Source: CAYPHY01 sp964410625 (lineage in GTDB: Bacteria; Chloroflexota; Anaerolineae; Promineifilales; Promineifilaceae). From it: DNA of 51,355 nt. Below are positions 8,041 through 15,534 of this stretch, piece after piece (within the stretch, counting starts at the first letter, position 1; each line of letters starts with the position of its first letter). Location of the stretch: contig CAYPHY010000036.1 in assembly GCA_964410625.1 (NCBI GenBank), positions 1 through 51,355 on the forward strand, written 5' to 3'. The position numbers and the translations under genes are program-made. The notes beneath the pieces were generated by a model that saw only the letters and a list, made by a program, of their open reading frames with translations, made no database searches and was not told the DNA's origin.

Positions 8041-8466
8041 CTAATCGCTCATCCTTATGATGACAATAAATGAGGCAGGGGCGACAATTCTTGTTCCGCG
8101 ATGGATGTTGAGAGGGAGGAGGTGTTTCTTGTCGCCGGTGATGAGAAAATCGGCCGCGCCAGCGGCCGCACACTCAAGATAACGGTTGTCGGATTCGTCT
8201 AGGCTGGCGCTGAGTCGCTCGGTGGGTTTGACAAGCATTGATTCTTGGGTGAGCAAAGCGATAAATTCGATTAGCTCTTCCTCGGTTAGTTGATGGAGAG
8301 CGGCAATTTTGGGATAGCGCACAACTCTGGAAATCTCGGCGATAATCTCAGCGGTCATCAGCAAGGTGAACTTCCCGGCTCGCCATAGGTCTATAATCTG
8401 TTTGGGTGCGCCCTCCTGGTTGAGGAGGGCGCTAACCATGACATCGGCATCAATGACGACCTTCAT
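8041..8466 (-). CDS. PIN-domain toxin (putative ribonuclease, TIGR00305-like)
   Basis: A 141-residue PIN protein. MKVVIDADVMVSAL gives the first acidic residues; a central region contains DESDNRYLECAAAGAADF and LITGDKKHLLPL, the further acidic positions of PIN nucleases. Such proteins cleave RNA and are held inactive by a partner antitoxin. The start overlaps the end of the upstream antitoxin gene by 4 bases (ATGA), a translational coupling typical of toxin-antitoxin operons. Confidence 0.87.
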   Translation of the reverse strand: MKVVIDADVMVSALLNQEGAPKQIIDLWRAGKFTLLMTAEIIAEISRVVRYPKIAALHQLTEEELIEFIALLTQESMLVKPTERLSASLDESDNRYLECAAAGAADFLITGDKKHLLPLNIHRGTRIVAPASFIVIIRMSD

Positions 8467-8753
8467 GAGGGATTTTCTGCGGCCATTTCGGCACGGATGG
8501 CTAGTTGTGCTTCCAAGACCAGGGCTATGATCTCATCCGGGTCTTGTGTGCCACTGTTGTTTTGGGCTTTTTCGATCAGGTCGAAGAGGCGCTCCCGGTT
8601 TCGCTTCCAGCTTTCATAGACCTCTAGTGGAACGACAGCCGCTGCCGGTTTTCCCTTCCGATGGATGATATATTTGTCACCCTGATATTGAACTTCATCT
8701 AAAACGGTACTGAAGCTGTCACGTACTTCGGTGCTGTTGAGTATTTTTTCCAT
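8463..8753 (-). CDS. Phd/YefM-family antitoxin
   Basis: A 96-residue antitoxin. The N-terminal part (STEVRDSFSTVLDEVQYQ, then YIIHRKGKPAAAVVPLEVYE) is the Phd/YefM DNA-binding fold; the charged C-terminal tail would wrap the toxin. It is the first gene of the operon, upstream of and overlapping the PIN toxin, and probably autoregulates the promoter at 8818-8826. Confidence 0.87.
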   Translation of the reverse strand: MEKILNSTEVRDSFSTVLDEVQYQGDKYIIHRKGKPAAAVVPLEVYESWKRNRERLFDLIEKAQNNSGTQDPDEIIALVLEAQLAIRAEMAAENPS

Positions 8754-8817
8754 TGATAATTCCTATTGGAATAGCTGTTAGCCATTCGATGAATTGTACA
8801 TTCTGGACATTAGTGAA

Positions 8818-8826
8818 ATTATATCA
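8818..8826 (-). promoter_or_regulatory. Extended -10 promoter for the Phd/PIN operon
   Basis: Read on the minus strand this is TGATATAAT, a TG-N-TATAAT extended -10 box, about 65 bases upstream of the antitoxin start. No clear -35 box was found, which is usual for extended -10 promoters. Confidence 0.5.
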
Positions 8827-8889
8827 TGAATATTCAAGAAGCGCCTTTTCTTGCTCACACAACTTTTTTTACCATGATGTAAAAGGTAC

Positions 8890-8917
8890 TTGACAATAGC
8901 GAGGAATTGATTATAAT
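8890..8917 (+). promoter_or_regulatory. Consensus promoter for the membrane-protein/XRE cluster
   Basis: TTGACA (8890-8895) and TATAAT (8912-8917) with a 16-base spacer, upstream of the small gene at 8975. Confidence 0.8.
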
Positions 8918-8930
8918 TTCTGTCAAGTTT

Positions 8931-8959
8931 GCTTTACAAATAGTTTATAACGCTTTACA
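8931..8959. promoter_or_regulatory. Direct repeat GCTTTACA, candidate operator
   Basis: GCTTTACA occurs at 8931-8938 and again at 8952-8959, 21 bp apart (two helical turns), between the -10 box and the start codon at 8975. It is a plausible binding site for the XRE regulator encoded at 9749; this is inference. Confidence 0.35.
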
Positions 8960-8974
8960 GAAAGGATAGTCACG

Positions 8975-9148
8975 ATGAACGAAAATATGAAGATGAAACT
9001 GAATGCGGGAACGGGGATGGGTTTGGGGGCGGTGATTGCGGCCGTTGTCGCGTTGCTCGTTAGCGCCGTGACCGGCGACCAGGCGATTTGGAGTTGGGCG
9101 ATTCCGGTAGGCATTGCGGTGGGGCTGGCGGTAGGTAGTAGGCGGTGA
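8975..9148 (+). CDS. Small hydrophobic membrane protein (57 residues)
   Basis: A short open frame starting at ATG 8975 after AAAGGA, with a strong promoter 60 bases upstream. The product has a charged N-terminus (MNENMKMKL) followed by two hydrophobic stretches (about residues 17-32 and 40-54) separated by GDQAIWSW, so probably two membrane helices. No family is recognised. It leads a three-gene group with a four-helix membrane protein and an XRE regulator, an arrangement common among small Gram-positive-type and Chloroflexi regulator clusters. Confidence 0.6.
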   Translation: MNENMKMKLNAGTGMGLGAVIAAVVALLVSAVTGDQAIWSWAIPVGIAVGLAVGSRR

Positions 9149-9149
9149 A

Positions 9150-9262
9150 TAGAGATTGGGGGATTGGAGATTAGAGACTAAAAGATTGGGAGATTGGGAG
9201 ACTGATAACTGATTACCAATAACCGATTAATAACAACCGATTAATAACAACCGATTGCCGAC
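9150..9262. repeat. Degenerate word repeat between small membrane-protein genes
   Basis: A run of GGAGATTAGAGACT-like words, then several copies of AACCGATTAATAAC. It sits between two genes that otherwise look like one operon. The first word type is shared with 890-965 and 31888-31985. Confidence 0.6.
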
Positions 9263-9278
9263 TGGTGGGGAAGGGTTT

Positions 9279-9653
9279 ATGCGGAAAACGGTGGTGCGCT
9301 TTATTGTGGGGATGGTGGGGTATACGGTTCTGCTGATAGTCTCGATTTTTATATTAGGTAACGTGCAACTGCCGATGCCGCTGGCAGTGGGGGTGGCGTT
9401 GTTGCCGGTGCTGCCGTTTTTGTGGGTGTTGGCGGCCGTTGTCGGCGGCGTGCGAACGCAGGATGAGTTGCAACAGCGCATCCACCTGGAGGCGGTGGTG
9501 GTGGCGGCGTTGCTGACGGCGGCGATTACCTTTAGCTATGGCCTATTGGAAGCTAATGGTCTGGTCCCACACTTGTCGTTGGTCTGGATCGCACCGTTGA
9601 TGATCGCGTTGTGGGGAATCGCGGCGGCAGTGGTTTCGCGGCATTATCAATAA
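9279..9653 (+). CDS. Four-helix integral membrane protein, XRE-linked
   Basis: A 124-residue membrane protein with four hydrophobic stretches (about 7-28, 33-55, 68-85 and 95-118) and one charged loop (GGVRTQDELQQRIHLEA) of the kind seen in DUF2178-like proteins that pair with small XRE regulators. The frame is open from 9255, but ATG 9279 follows GGGGAAGGG at good spacing. Function is unknown. The downstream XRE gene suggests a regulated membrane or stress role. Confidence 0.65.
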   Translation: MRKTVVRFIVGMVGYTVLLIVSIFILGNVQLPMPLAVGVALLPVLPFLWVLAAVVGGVRTQDELQQRIHLEAVVVAALLTAAITFSYGLLEANGLVPHLSLVWIAPLMIALWGIAAAVVSRHYQ

Positions 9654-9660
9654 GAATATG

Positions 9661-9732
9661 ATCTACGAATCTACACGAATTTTCACGAATGAGGTTTTAT
9701 TGGTGTAGATTGGTGAAAATTCGTGGATTGTA
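9661..9732. repeat. Inverted repeat, ACGAATTTTCAC family
   Basis: ACGAATTTTCAC (9675-9686) pairs perfectly with GTGAAAATTCGT (9713-9724), and outer CTACGAAT/GATTGTAG words also pair. Relatives lie at 25471-25541 and 37774-37806. Confidence 0.75.
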
Positions 9733-9748
9733 GTTCAGGAGTGTTGGG

Positions 9749-9961
9749 GTGAAGAACCGGCTGAAGGTGTTGCGAGCGGAGCGGAACTGGTCGCAGGAGG
9801 AGCTGGCGGAGCGACTGGGCGTTTCGCGGCAGACAATCAATGCGATTGAACGGGAAAAGTATGATCCCAGCCTACCGCTGGCCTTTAAGCTGGCGGCGCT
9901 TTTTGGACTGAACATTGAAGAGATTTTTTTCCCTGACGAGCGTGATGAAAGCGTGTTGTGA
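9749..9961 (+). CDS. XRE-family helix-turn-helix regulator
   Basis: A 70-residue protein that is essentially one Cro/C1-type helix-turn-helix: MKNRLKVLRAERNWSQEELA, then GVSRQTINAIEREKYDPSL and a C-terminal FGLNIEEIF segment, typical of the small YgzD/YozG-like subgroup. It starts with GTG 9749, seven bases after AGGAG. It follows two small membrane-protein genes and probably controls the promoter at 8890-8917. Confidence 0.87.
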   Translation: MKNRLKVLRAERNWSQEELAERLGVSRQTINAIEREKYDPSLPLAFKLAALFGLNIEEIFFPDERDESVL

Positions 9962-10232
9962 AAATGGTTGTGCGGCGTGGATTGAGGGTGGATTGACGAA
10001 TGCCATTAAGTGCTATCGTCATCGAATAGCCTTTCCCTGGGCTAACCTTCGTTAGCCATCCCCTTCTGACTCTTGCTAACTCAATAATCTTCCTCTTGCC
10101 AGATGTGGACGGCCGCTACCAGCTCTATAATGTTACCTTAGTTAACAGTGGTCAGTTGCTGTCTGGGTTGGGATTAGTTATGGATGGTTGCATACTTTTG
10201 ATTGTTGATATGGTGTCTATGGAGTGAAAGAA
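9962..10232. other. Intergenic stretch without a recognised gene
   Basis: About 270 bases of mixed sequence. The only structure seen is the small hairpin GGCTAAC-CTTC-GTTAGCC near 10040-10057. No gene or convincing promoter was found. Confidence 0.5.
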
Positions 10233-10598
10233 ATGGAGATGAAATGGTCGGTTGTGGCCGGAATGGCTTCAACCATATTGTTTGCGATTAGTGTATTGCC
10301 GATGTTGCGCAAAGCGTGGCGGACGAAGGACCTGCGCTCCTATAGTCTGAACTCGATCTTGTTGACCAACATGGCGAATGTGGTTCATGCGGTGTATGTG
10401 TTTGATCTACCGCCAGGGCCGATCTGGTTGCTCCATTCCTTTTACATGTTTACGTCCGTTCTGCTGTTAGGTTTCTATTTGCGTTATGAGTGGCGGCCGA
10501 TGTGTAGTTGTCTGTGGCACAGGATGATGCGAGCGGCCGAAATTCTGCTCCAGCGTTGTCGTTTGACCTTTGGGAATGAAGCATTTTGTCTGGTCTGA
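10233..10598 (+). CDS. Small membrane protein, PQ-loop/SemiSWEET-like
   Basis: About 121 residues. Three hydrophobic segments and the pattern LPMLRKAWRTKDLRSYSLNS near the first helix match the lP-x-x-x-K-x-x-x-T-K-x-x-x-x-y-S pattern of PQ-loop or SemiSWEET proteins, with a second loop N-x-x-N near TNMANVV. SemiSWEETs dimerise to move small sugars. The C-terminal 40 residues are a Cys/Arg-rich tail outside the family core. ATG 10233 lies nine bases after GGAG; a GTG at 10224 is also in frame. Transport role is inferred from the fold only. Confidence 0.55.
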   Translation: MEMKWSVVAGMASTILFAISVLPMLRKAWRTKDLRSYSLNSILLTNMANVVHAVYVFDLPPGPIWLLHSFYMFTSVLLLGFYLRYEWRPMCSCLWHRMMRAAEILLQRCRLTFGNEAFCLV

Positions 10599-10746
10599 AG
10601 ATAGGACCAGCCTTTGGGCCAGGGGCGTAAGTGTGTCATAATGAGTTTGGAAATGAATTCGGGTAGGACAAGCAACGATTACCTTGCTGGACATCCGGTT
10701 TTTGTGCTTATACTGCCTGTTGATTACTTGTTATGAACCATATCTT

Positions 10747-11391
10747 ATGAACCAGATGAACCATATCCTTGAAAAATTGATCGCTAAGTATCCCGATCTG
10801 GAGCCATGCCTGCCGAGCATCGAAGCGGCGGGGGCGTTGTTGCAGGAGTGCTATCGCCAGCAGGGTAAGGTATTGCTGTGTGGCAATGGTGGCAGCGCGG
10901 CCGATTGCGAACACATTGTCGGCGAGTTGATGAAGGGCTTCACGCGCAAACGTCCGTTACCCACCGCCATGCGCCAGCAGCTGACTGAACTCTATCCTGA
11001 ACATGGAGACTATCTGGCCGACCATTTGCAAGGGGCGTTGCCAGCTATCTCGCTGGTCAGCCAGTCGGGGTTGATCAGCGCCTTTGCCAACGATGTGGCG
11101 GCCGATATGGTCTATGCCCAGCAAGTGTTGGGCTATGGACGGCCGGGGGATGTGGTGTGGGGCATCTCCACCTCCGGCAATTCGGCCAATGTCCTCCACG
11201 CTTTACAGGTGGGCAAAGCGTTGGGGCTAAGAACGTTGGGACTGACCGGGCAAAGCGGCGGCCGAATGCGCGAGCTGTGTGATGTGGCGATTTGCGTGCC
11301 CTGGACGGCAACGGCCGACATCCAGGAACGCCATTTGGCCGTCTATCATGCCTTGTGTACATGGGTCGAGCAAAGCTTCTTCGACCAGTAG
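10747..11391 (+). CDS. SIS-domain sugar isomerase, GmhA-like
   Basis: A 215-residue single SIS domain protein of the D-sedoheptulose-7-phosphate isomerase type. CGNGGSAADCEHIVGELMKG (about residues 47-67) is the phosphosugar-binding motif, and GISTSGNSANV near 140 and LTGQSGG near 170 follow as in GmhA/DiaA. GmhA makes the heptose precursor of surface glycans, so it may feed the polysaccharide genes far downstream. The start is unclear: ATG 10747 and 10756 both lack a good ribosome site, and the words ATGAACCATATC are repeated here. A DiaA-like non-catalytic role cannot be excluded. Confidence 0.82.
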   Translation: MNQMNHILEKLIAKYPDLEPCLPSIEAAGALLQECYRQQGKVLLCGNGGSAADCEHIVGELMKGFTRKRPLPTAMRQQLTELYPEHGDYLADHLQGALPAISLVSQSGLISAFANDVAADMVYAQQVLGYGRPGDVVWGISTSGNSANVLHALQVGKALGLRTLGLTGQSGGRMRELCDVAICVPWTATADIQERHLAVYHALCTWVEQSFFDQ

Positions 11392-11422
11392 ACACCTAGC
11401 CTATTTCATTGAAAAAGAGTTT

Positions 11423-11479
11423 CACAGATAAAAATCCGTGATGATCCGTTCTATCCGTATTCATCCGTGGTTATCTGTG
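11423..11479. repeat. Inverted repeat, CACAGATAA/ATCCGTG word family
   Basis: CACAGATAA (11423-11431) pairs perfectly with TTATCTGTG (11471-11479); between them lie tandem ATCCGTG, ATCCGTT, ATCCGTAT words. The repeat supplies the last codons of the MmcQ gene that ends at 11461. Similar words occur at 12263-12322, 37696-37751 and 38950-38975. Confidence 0.7.
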
Positions 11480-11835
11480 TTCGCGTCCTCCATCGCTATC
11501 AGCTTTTTTGGCGCGATCAGCTGCCAGCCATCGCGGATGTGGAAGGCCAGGTCCTCATTACTGATCTGTTCCAGTTCGATGCCGATCCAGCCGCGCACAC
11601 CGACATAGGGAGGCTTGAAGTAGGTTTGCGGGTTGGACTCGACTAATACTTCTTGCAGGCCAGGGGGAGCAGGGAGCCAGACGGCAATGCGGCCGTCATC
11701 ATGGTGGTTGTTGGCAAACATGGCAAAGACCTTTTTGCGCACAAAAAAGGTAGGTTCGCCATGGGAAAGGCGTTCTTCCGTCTCCGGCAGGGCATGGCAA
11801 ATTTTCCGTACTCGTTCCAATTGCTGCTCACTCAT
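11461..11835 (-). CDS. MmcQ/YjbR-family protein
   Basis: A 124-residue protein with the MmcQ/YjbR fold. RKICHALPETEERLSHGEPT at 9-28 and FFVRKKVFAMF at 30-40 match the family, and GWIGIELEQISNEDLAFHI in the C-terminal half also fits. Members form a double-wing DNA-binding-like fold, but cellular roles are mostly unknown. It starts 15 bases after the stop of the DUF1801 gene, so the two form an operon. The last residues (TDNHG) are encoded by the dispersed word repeat. Confidence 0.82.
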   Translation of the reverse strand: MSEQQLERVRKICHALPETEERLSHGEPTFFVRKKVFAMFANNHHDDGRIAVWLPAPPGLQEVLVESNPQTYFKPPYVGVRGWIGIELEQISNEDLAFHIRDGWQLIAPKKLIAMEDANTDNHG

Positions 11836-11850
11836 CTGCCGCTATCTCCA

Positions 11851-12237
11851 CTACTTTTTCTTCTTTTTAGCGGCCGTTTGTGCCACTATTTCTTGTTCCC
11901 TGACGGCCGCAATCTTGGCGATCAGTTCGTAGGGAATAGGCTCATTGAAGGGAAATCGTAACGTCCCCTTACCCGCTTCATAAGGGGCGACCTCCTCTTT
12001 CAAAGCCTCAATGCCTGATGGGGTTGGATAGAACCCGATGTGGTGTTTGAAGGCGGCAAAGTAGGCCAGATACTTCCCTTTTAGCTTGAAAGTCGGCATT
12101 TGATAGCTGATCGTTTCCTCGGCCTCCGGCACTGTTTCGCTGATCGTTGCTCTGACCTTTTGCAGCAGTGTCTGGACGTCATCGGGAAAGCGAGCGATAT
12201 ATTCATCAATACTTTTGGGTGTTGTTGTTTGATCCAT
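11851..12237 (-). CDS. DUF1801-family protein (YdhG/iron-chaperone-like)
   Basis: A 128-residue protein. SIDEYIARFPDDVQTLLQKV, then EETISYQMPTFKLKGKYLAY and GFYPTPSGIEAL, are the signature of DUF1801 proteins, which include the Bacillus Fra/YdhG iron chaperone. The tail is lysine-rich (KKKKK). It is the first gene of a two-gene operon with the MmcQ protein. Function here is uncertain. Confidence 0.82.
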   Translation of the reverse strand: MDQTTTPKSIDEYIARFPDDVQTLLQKVRATISETVPEAEETISYQMPTFKLKGKYLAYFAAFKHHIGFYPTPSGIEALKEEVAPYEAGKGTLRFPFNEPIPYELIAKIAAVREQEIVAQTAAKKKKK

Positions 12238-12608
12238 TTCCAGTTTGTCTTCCCTAAGAATCGTTACGCAGATAGGCCATAAGGATTGCTTGCTAATAAA
12301 GGCTGATTACGCGGATTGTGCAATGGAGATTGCCTATTCCCCACAGTTCACCTGCGCATGATACCTCCTGCGAAGCTAATTTACCACAACGGCACGAAGC
12401 CAATCCCCGGACGCATAATCTTCAATCTCCAATCTCTAATCTCCTACTCTCACTCCCCCTTTTATACGGCAACCTGACGGCCGCCTGCCGCCCACCCTAC
12501 GGCCGTCAAAAATGGGAAACCTTTCTCCATTCCCTGGCGTTCTCCCTGTATGAATAACAAGAAACGGGGTTTTTGGAAAAACCCCGTTTCTAAAAGGGAG
12601 TAAAGAAG
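12238..12608. other. Intergenic stretch with several word repeats
   Basis: This 371-base stretch holds ACGCAGAT/ACGCGGAT words (12263-12322), a run of AATCTCCAATCTCTAATCTC words (12417-12460) that are the complement of the family at 890-965, and paired GACGGCCG/CGGCCGTC words (about 12476-12507). It ends in the hairpin listed separately. No gene was found. Confidence 0.6.
12560..12591. terminator. Strong stem-loop AGAAACGGGGTTTTT
   Basis: AGAAACGGGGTTTTT and AAAAACCCCGTTTCT form a near-perfect stem with a two-base loop, 18 bases upstream of the next gene. Two relatives flank the small gene at 27466. It may be a bidirectional terminator or a mobile hairpin family. Confidence 0.6.
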
Positions 12609-13112
12609 ATGAAACGCCAACAACTGAAACAATGGATGCAAGCGAAACTGAGCCAGATGACAATCGCCCGGCTGCGCGAGATGCCGCAGGAGGTTCGCGG
12701 ACAGTGGGAGGAGTTGCTACAGACAGACGCCACACCGGGGAGTGTTGCCGGGGCATTTGCGGCGGGGACTTTTCTCAGCACCTTGCCTGTGCCGATGTTG
12801 GAACTGGTCGCCTTTCTGGTGATCAGTCGCTTTGTGGCTAAGCCGAAGCGACTGCCGATGATCGCCGCGCAAGCGATGTGGAACGGTGTGGTGATGGCAC
12901 CTTTCTATGCCGCCAGCCCAAAGGTGGGGCAGGTGGTCGTTGAGGCGGCATCGAGCCGCGGAGTGATTTCGGCCGCACCGCTGAATGGGAGCTGGCTGGT
13001 TGGTGTGGTGGCCGGAAATCTGGTGATCGCTGCGTTGTTGACGGCCGCCAGCTATGCGGTGGTGCGCGTAGGGTATGGGCGGTATCAAAGAAAATTGGCA
13101 ATTGACAATTAA
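12609..13112 (+). CDS. DUF2062 membrane protein
   Basis: A 167-residue protein. After an amphipathic N-terminus (about 1-35) come hydrophobic segments with the DUF2062 pattern: PGSVAGAFAAGTFLSTLPVP, then LVISRFVAKPKRLPMIAAQ, and a final helix near 130-155. DUF2062 is often linked to glycan or lipid metabolism, but its role is unknown. AGGGAG precedes ATG 12609. The final residues (KLAIDN) are encoded by the AATTGACAATTA word repeat, so the C-terminus has been shaped by it. Confidence 0.75.
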   Translation: MKRQQLKQWMQAKLSQMTIARLREMPQEVRGQWEELLQTDATPGSVAGAFAAGTFLSTLPVPMLELVAFLVISRFVAKPKRLPMIAAQAMWNGVVMAPFYAASPKVGQVVVEAASSRGVISAAPLNGSWLVGVVAGNLVIAALLTAASYAVVRVGYGRYQRKLAIDN

Positions 13113-13142
13113 CAATTGACAATTGTCAATTGTCAATTAACT
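13094..13142. repeat. Inverted word repeat CAATTGACAATTA
   Basis: Tandem words AATTGACAATTA on the left are followed by AATTGTCAATT words on the right, forming a long AT-rich hairpin. It covers the end of the DUF2062 gene and fills the 32-base gap to the convergent dihydropyrimidinase. Confidence 0.75.
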
Positions 13143-13144
13143 CG

Positions 13145-14718
13145 TTATTGGCGAACGACGTAACGGCCGCGCCCTGCTTCGCCTAGAAAACGGCCGTTTT
13201 CCACAATCACCTCCCCGCGACTGAGCGTTGTTTCCGGCCAACCGCGCACCGTTATTCCCTCGTAAGGTGTCCAGCCAGCCGCCTCGTGTAGCGATTTGGA
13301 TGAGATGGTAAATTCCTTCATCGGGTCAAAGATGACAATGTCGGCATCATAGCCGGGGGCGATGTGGCCTTTGCGGCCGAATCGCAGCAGTCGGGCGGGG
13401 GTGGTGCAGCAGAGGTCTANNNNNNNNNNNNNNNNNNNNNNNNNNNNNNNNNNNNNNNNNNNNNNNNNNNNNNNNNNNNNNNNNNNNNNNNNNNNNNNNN
13501 NNNNNNNNNNNNNNNNNNNTGGCCTTTGCGGCCGAATCGCAGCAGTCGGGCGGGGGTGGTGCAGCAGAGGTCTACCCAGCGCGACAAAGAATGGGGAGTG
13601 GGCGGAGAGTACTCCGCTAGTGGAGAGTGGGGAGAATTTGAATTGACGAGGCCGTTATAGATGAGGGCGAGGCGGCTTTCGATGGAGGGGACGCCGCCGG
13701 GGATTTGGCTGTAGTCGTTGGCAGTGATGCCGACCGCTTTTTCTTCCCTGGTGAAGGGGCAGTGGTCGGTAGAAACAAGGTCGAGCGTGCCATCCCGTAG
13801 GGCAGCCCACAACGCATCCTGGTCGGCTCGCGGCCGCAGCGGAGGGGAACAAACGGGCAACGCCCCTTCCACCCCTGGCCGATCGTAGACCTCGTCGGTT
13901 AGATAGAGATATTGCGGGCAGGTCTCGCCATAGACGGGCAAGCCTCGCGCTTTGGCGGCGGCGATTTGCTCGACCGTGGCGGCGCAGGAGACGTGGAAAA
14001 TGTGTAGCGACGTTCCCACCTGTTCGGCAAGGCTAATGACCTCGGCGGCGGCCGCCCCTTCGGCTTCGGCCGGACGGCTACGTGGATGCCAATGGGGAGT
14101 GGTGCGGCCTGCGGCCAGATTTTGGCGGATCAGGCTGGTGATCACATCCCAGTTTTCGGCATGGACAACGGGGAGGCCGCCGACTCCGGCAATGGCAGCT
14201 AGGGCTTTGAACAACTGCTCCTTGTTGAGCCGCAACCCATAGGCCATATAGAGCTTGAAGCTGGCACAACCGGCGACATAGACGGTTGGGAGTTGGTCGA
14301 GGCGGGGGATGTCGAGTGGGCCGATGGTCATGTGCAGGCCATAGTCAATGACCGCCTGGCCCTCGGCTTTTGCCTGCCGCGCCCGCAGTGCCTGGAGCAT
14401 CGTCTCGTCGGCCGCTGTCTCGACAAAATCAACAACGGCCGTCGTTCCTCCAAAAGCGGCGGCGCGTGTGCCATTGTAAAAATCGTCGCTGGTGGTGAAG
14501 CGGCCGATCGGCATCCCCAGATGGACATGGACATCAATCGCACCGGGGATAACATATTTGTCCTGCCCATCCAGTTCGCGCTTGCCAGAGAGGTTAGGGG
14601 CAACGGCCGCGATTTGTTCGCCATTGATGGCGACATCGGCGGGGAATATGGATTCGGCCGTGATCACCGTGCCGTTTTTGATAACCAGATCGTAGGGAGG
14701 ATTACTGTTCTCGACCAT
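13145..14718 (-). CDS. Dihydropyrimidinase/D-hydantoinase (interrupted by an assembly gap)
   Basis: Cyclic-amide hydrolase of the amidohydrolase fold that opens dihydropyrimidine or hydantoin rings. Visible metal ligands: DVHVHLG near residues 62-68, the lysine to be carbamylated in ASFKLYMAYG near 153, histidines in VVHAENW and HIFHVSC, and the aspartate in STDHCPF. The N gap breaks the frame, but 55 bases are duplicated on both sides of it. Removing the gap and one copy restores an open frame to TAA at 13145, giving 472 residues, normal for the family, with the usual IAPGYDADIV segment. A word-repeat insert adds about 18 residues near 13588-13640. The start overlaps the PIN gene by 17 bases. 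Confidence 0.85.
13365..13574. other. Scaffold gap with 55-bp duplicated contig ends
   Basis: Bases 13365-13419 and 13520-13574 are identical (55 bp) and flank exactly 100 N. This is what results when overlapping de Bruijn contig ends are joined with a nominal gap. The real genome almost certainly has one copy and no gap. Confidence 0.9.
13588..13640. repeat. Word repeat inserted in frame in the dihydropyrimidinase gene
   Basis: Words of the type GGGGAGTGGGCGGAGAGTACT and GTGGAGAGTGGGGAG, with CTCCGCTAGTGGAG pairing inside. On the coding strand they give SNSPHSPLAEYSPPTPHSL, a Ser/Pro-rich stretch between LIYNGLVN and SRWVDLCCTTPAR, where family members usually have only a few residues. It looks like an intergenic repeat that entered a loop without breaking the frame. 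Confidence 0.65.
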
Positions 14719-15169
14719 TGTTGAGAACCAGATCGGCCGGTGTTGCCACGCGCTTCAGCCAGGGGATTTGGTCAAAGTCGGAATCAAAACTGGCAAGGTA
14801 AGTGATACCGCGTTCTCTACAGAACAGAGCGATGAGCGCATCATTAAAGTTCAATTCGCCGGAGGATGAACGGATTAATTCTAGAGCTTGGGGATAGAAG
14901 ACACGTGTTTTAGGCAGCAGCCATGTGATTAAGTCGTAGGCGACCTCAATTTCAAATTGATCTAGGATGGCCGATATTTCATCCGCGCGTTTTTTCTCTC
15001 GTAAACGACGCGTGAGCGTGCTAACCGCTTCGCCTACGACACAATCAAAAAAGATGAGAGTTGCTCCGTTTTGGCGCAGCCTGTCACGAATAGCGACAGC
15101 TTGCTTGTGCCATAAGTCTTCCGGGTTCAGAAACCCTACTAAAACAGAGGTATCAATACCAACTTCCAC
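14702..15169 (-). CDS. PIN-domain toxin (VapC-like)
   Basis: A 155-residue PIN protein. GIDTSVLVGFLNPEDLWH at 4-21 carries the first aspartate, EAVSTLTRRL carries the conserved glutamate near 48, and ELNFNDALIALFCRERG and ASFDSDFDQI carry the later acidic residues. It is preceded by a likely antitoxin gene two bases upstream. Its last 17 bases overlap the start of the dihydropyrimidinase gene on the same strand, so the enzyme may be read from the toxin-antitoxin transcript. Confidence 0.85.
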   Translation of the reverse strand: MEVGIDTSVLVGFLNPEDLWHKQAVAIRDRLRQNGATLIFFDCVVGEAVSTLTRRLREKKRADEISAILDQFEIEVAYDLITWLLPKTRVFYPQALELIRSSSGELNFNDALIALFCRERGITYLASFDSDFDQIPWLKRVATPADLVLNNGREQ

Positions 15170-15171
15170 AG

Positions 15172-15432
15172 TTATACCTCGTCATAAAGAGCTTCCGTGT
15201 CTTTCAGTGCGTCACCTTCATAGCCTACAGGCAGTATGTTACTCCACGTATCTAATCTGGAGGCAGGGACCAAAACCGTAGGATAATACGGCTCGTTAAA
15301 AAAGTTGGGTTGGTGACGTACAAATCGAATAAAGTATTCGACGGCCGAAAGGCTTTCTGGGGGTAGGTCTTCAAGGAGATTTTGTATTCTGCGTCTAACC
15401 TCAACATCCTGGGTTACAACCGTTGTACTCAT
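15172..15432 (-). CDS. Putative antitoxin partner of the PIN toxin
   Basis: An 86-residue acidic protein (MSTTVVTQDVEVRRRIQNLL, then EDLPPESLSAVEYFIRFVR). No named family is certain. The ESLSAVEYFIRFV segment resembles the DUF2281-like helices of antitoxins paired with PIN toxins. ATG 15432 follows GAAGGTG; an upstream GTG at 15441 is less likely. Position two bases before the PIN gene is the main evidence for the role. Confidence 0.6.
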   Translation of the reverse strand: MSTTVVTQDVEVRRRIQNLLEDLPPESLSAVEYFIRFVRHQPNFFNEPYYPTVLVPASRLDTWSNILPVGYEGDALKDTEALYDEV

Positions 15433-15534
15433 GGGAATCACCTTCTCTTCGCCCGGGCGATTTGTCTTTTCTGTTCTGGCGTTTAAGTATACTTGCCGCT
15501 GCCGAGAGGGTCAATTGCACGGTGACGCGGCCGT

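Noticed and set aside
13417..14718. Truncated dihydropyrimidinase pseudogene
   Set aside because: The break is caused by a 100-N gap with duplicated 55-bp ends; collapsing it restores a full-length frame.
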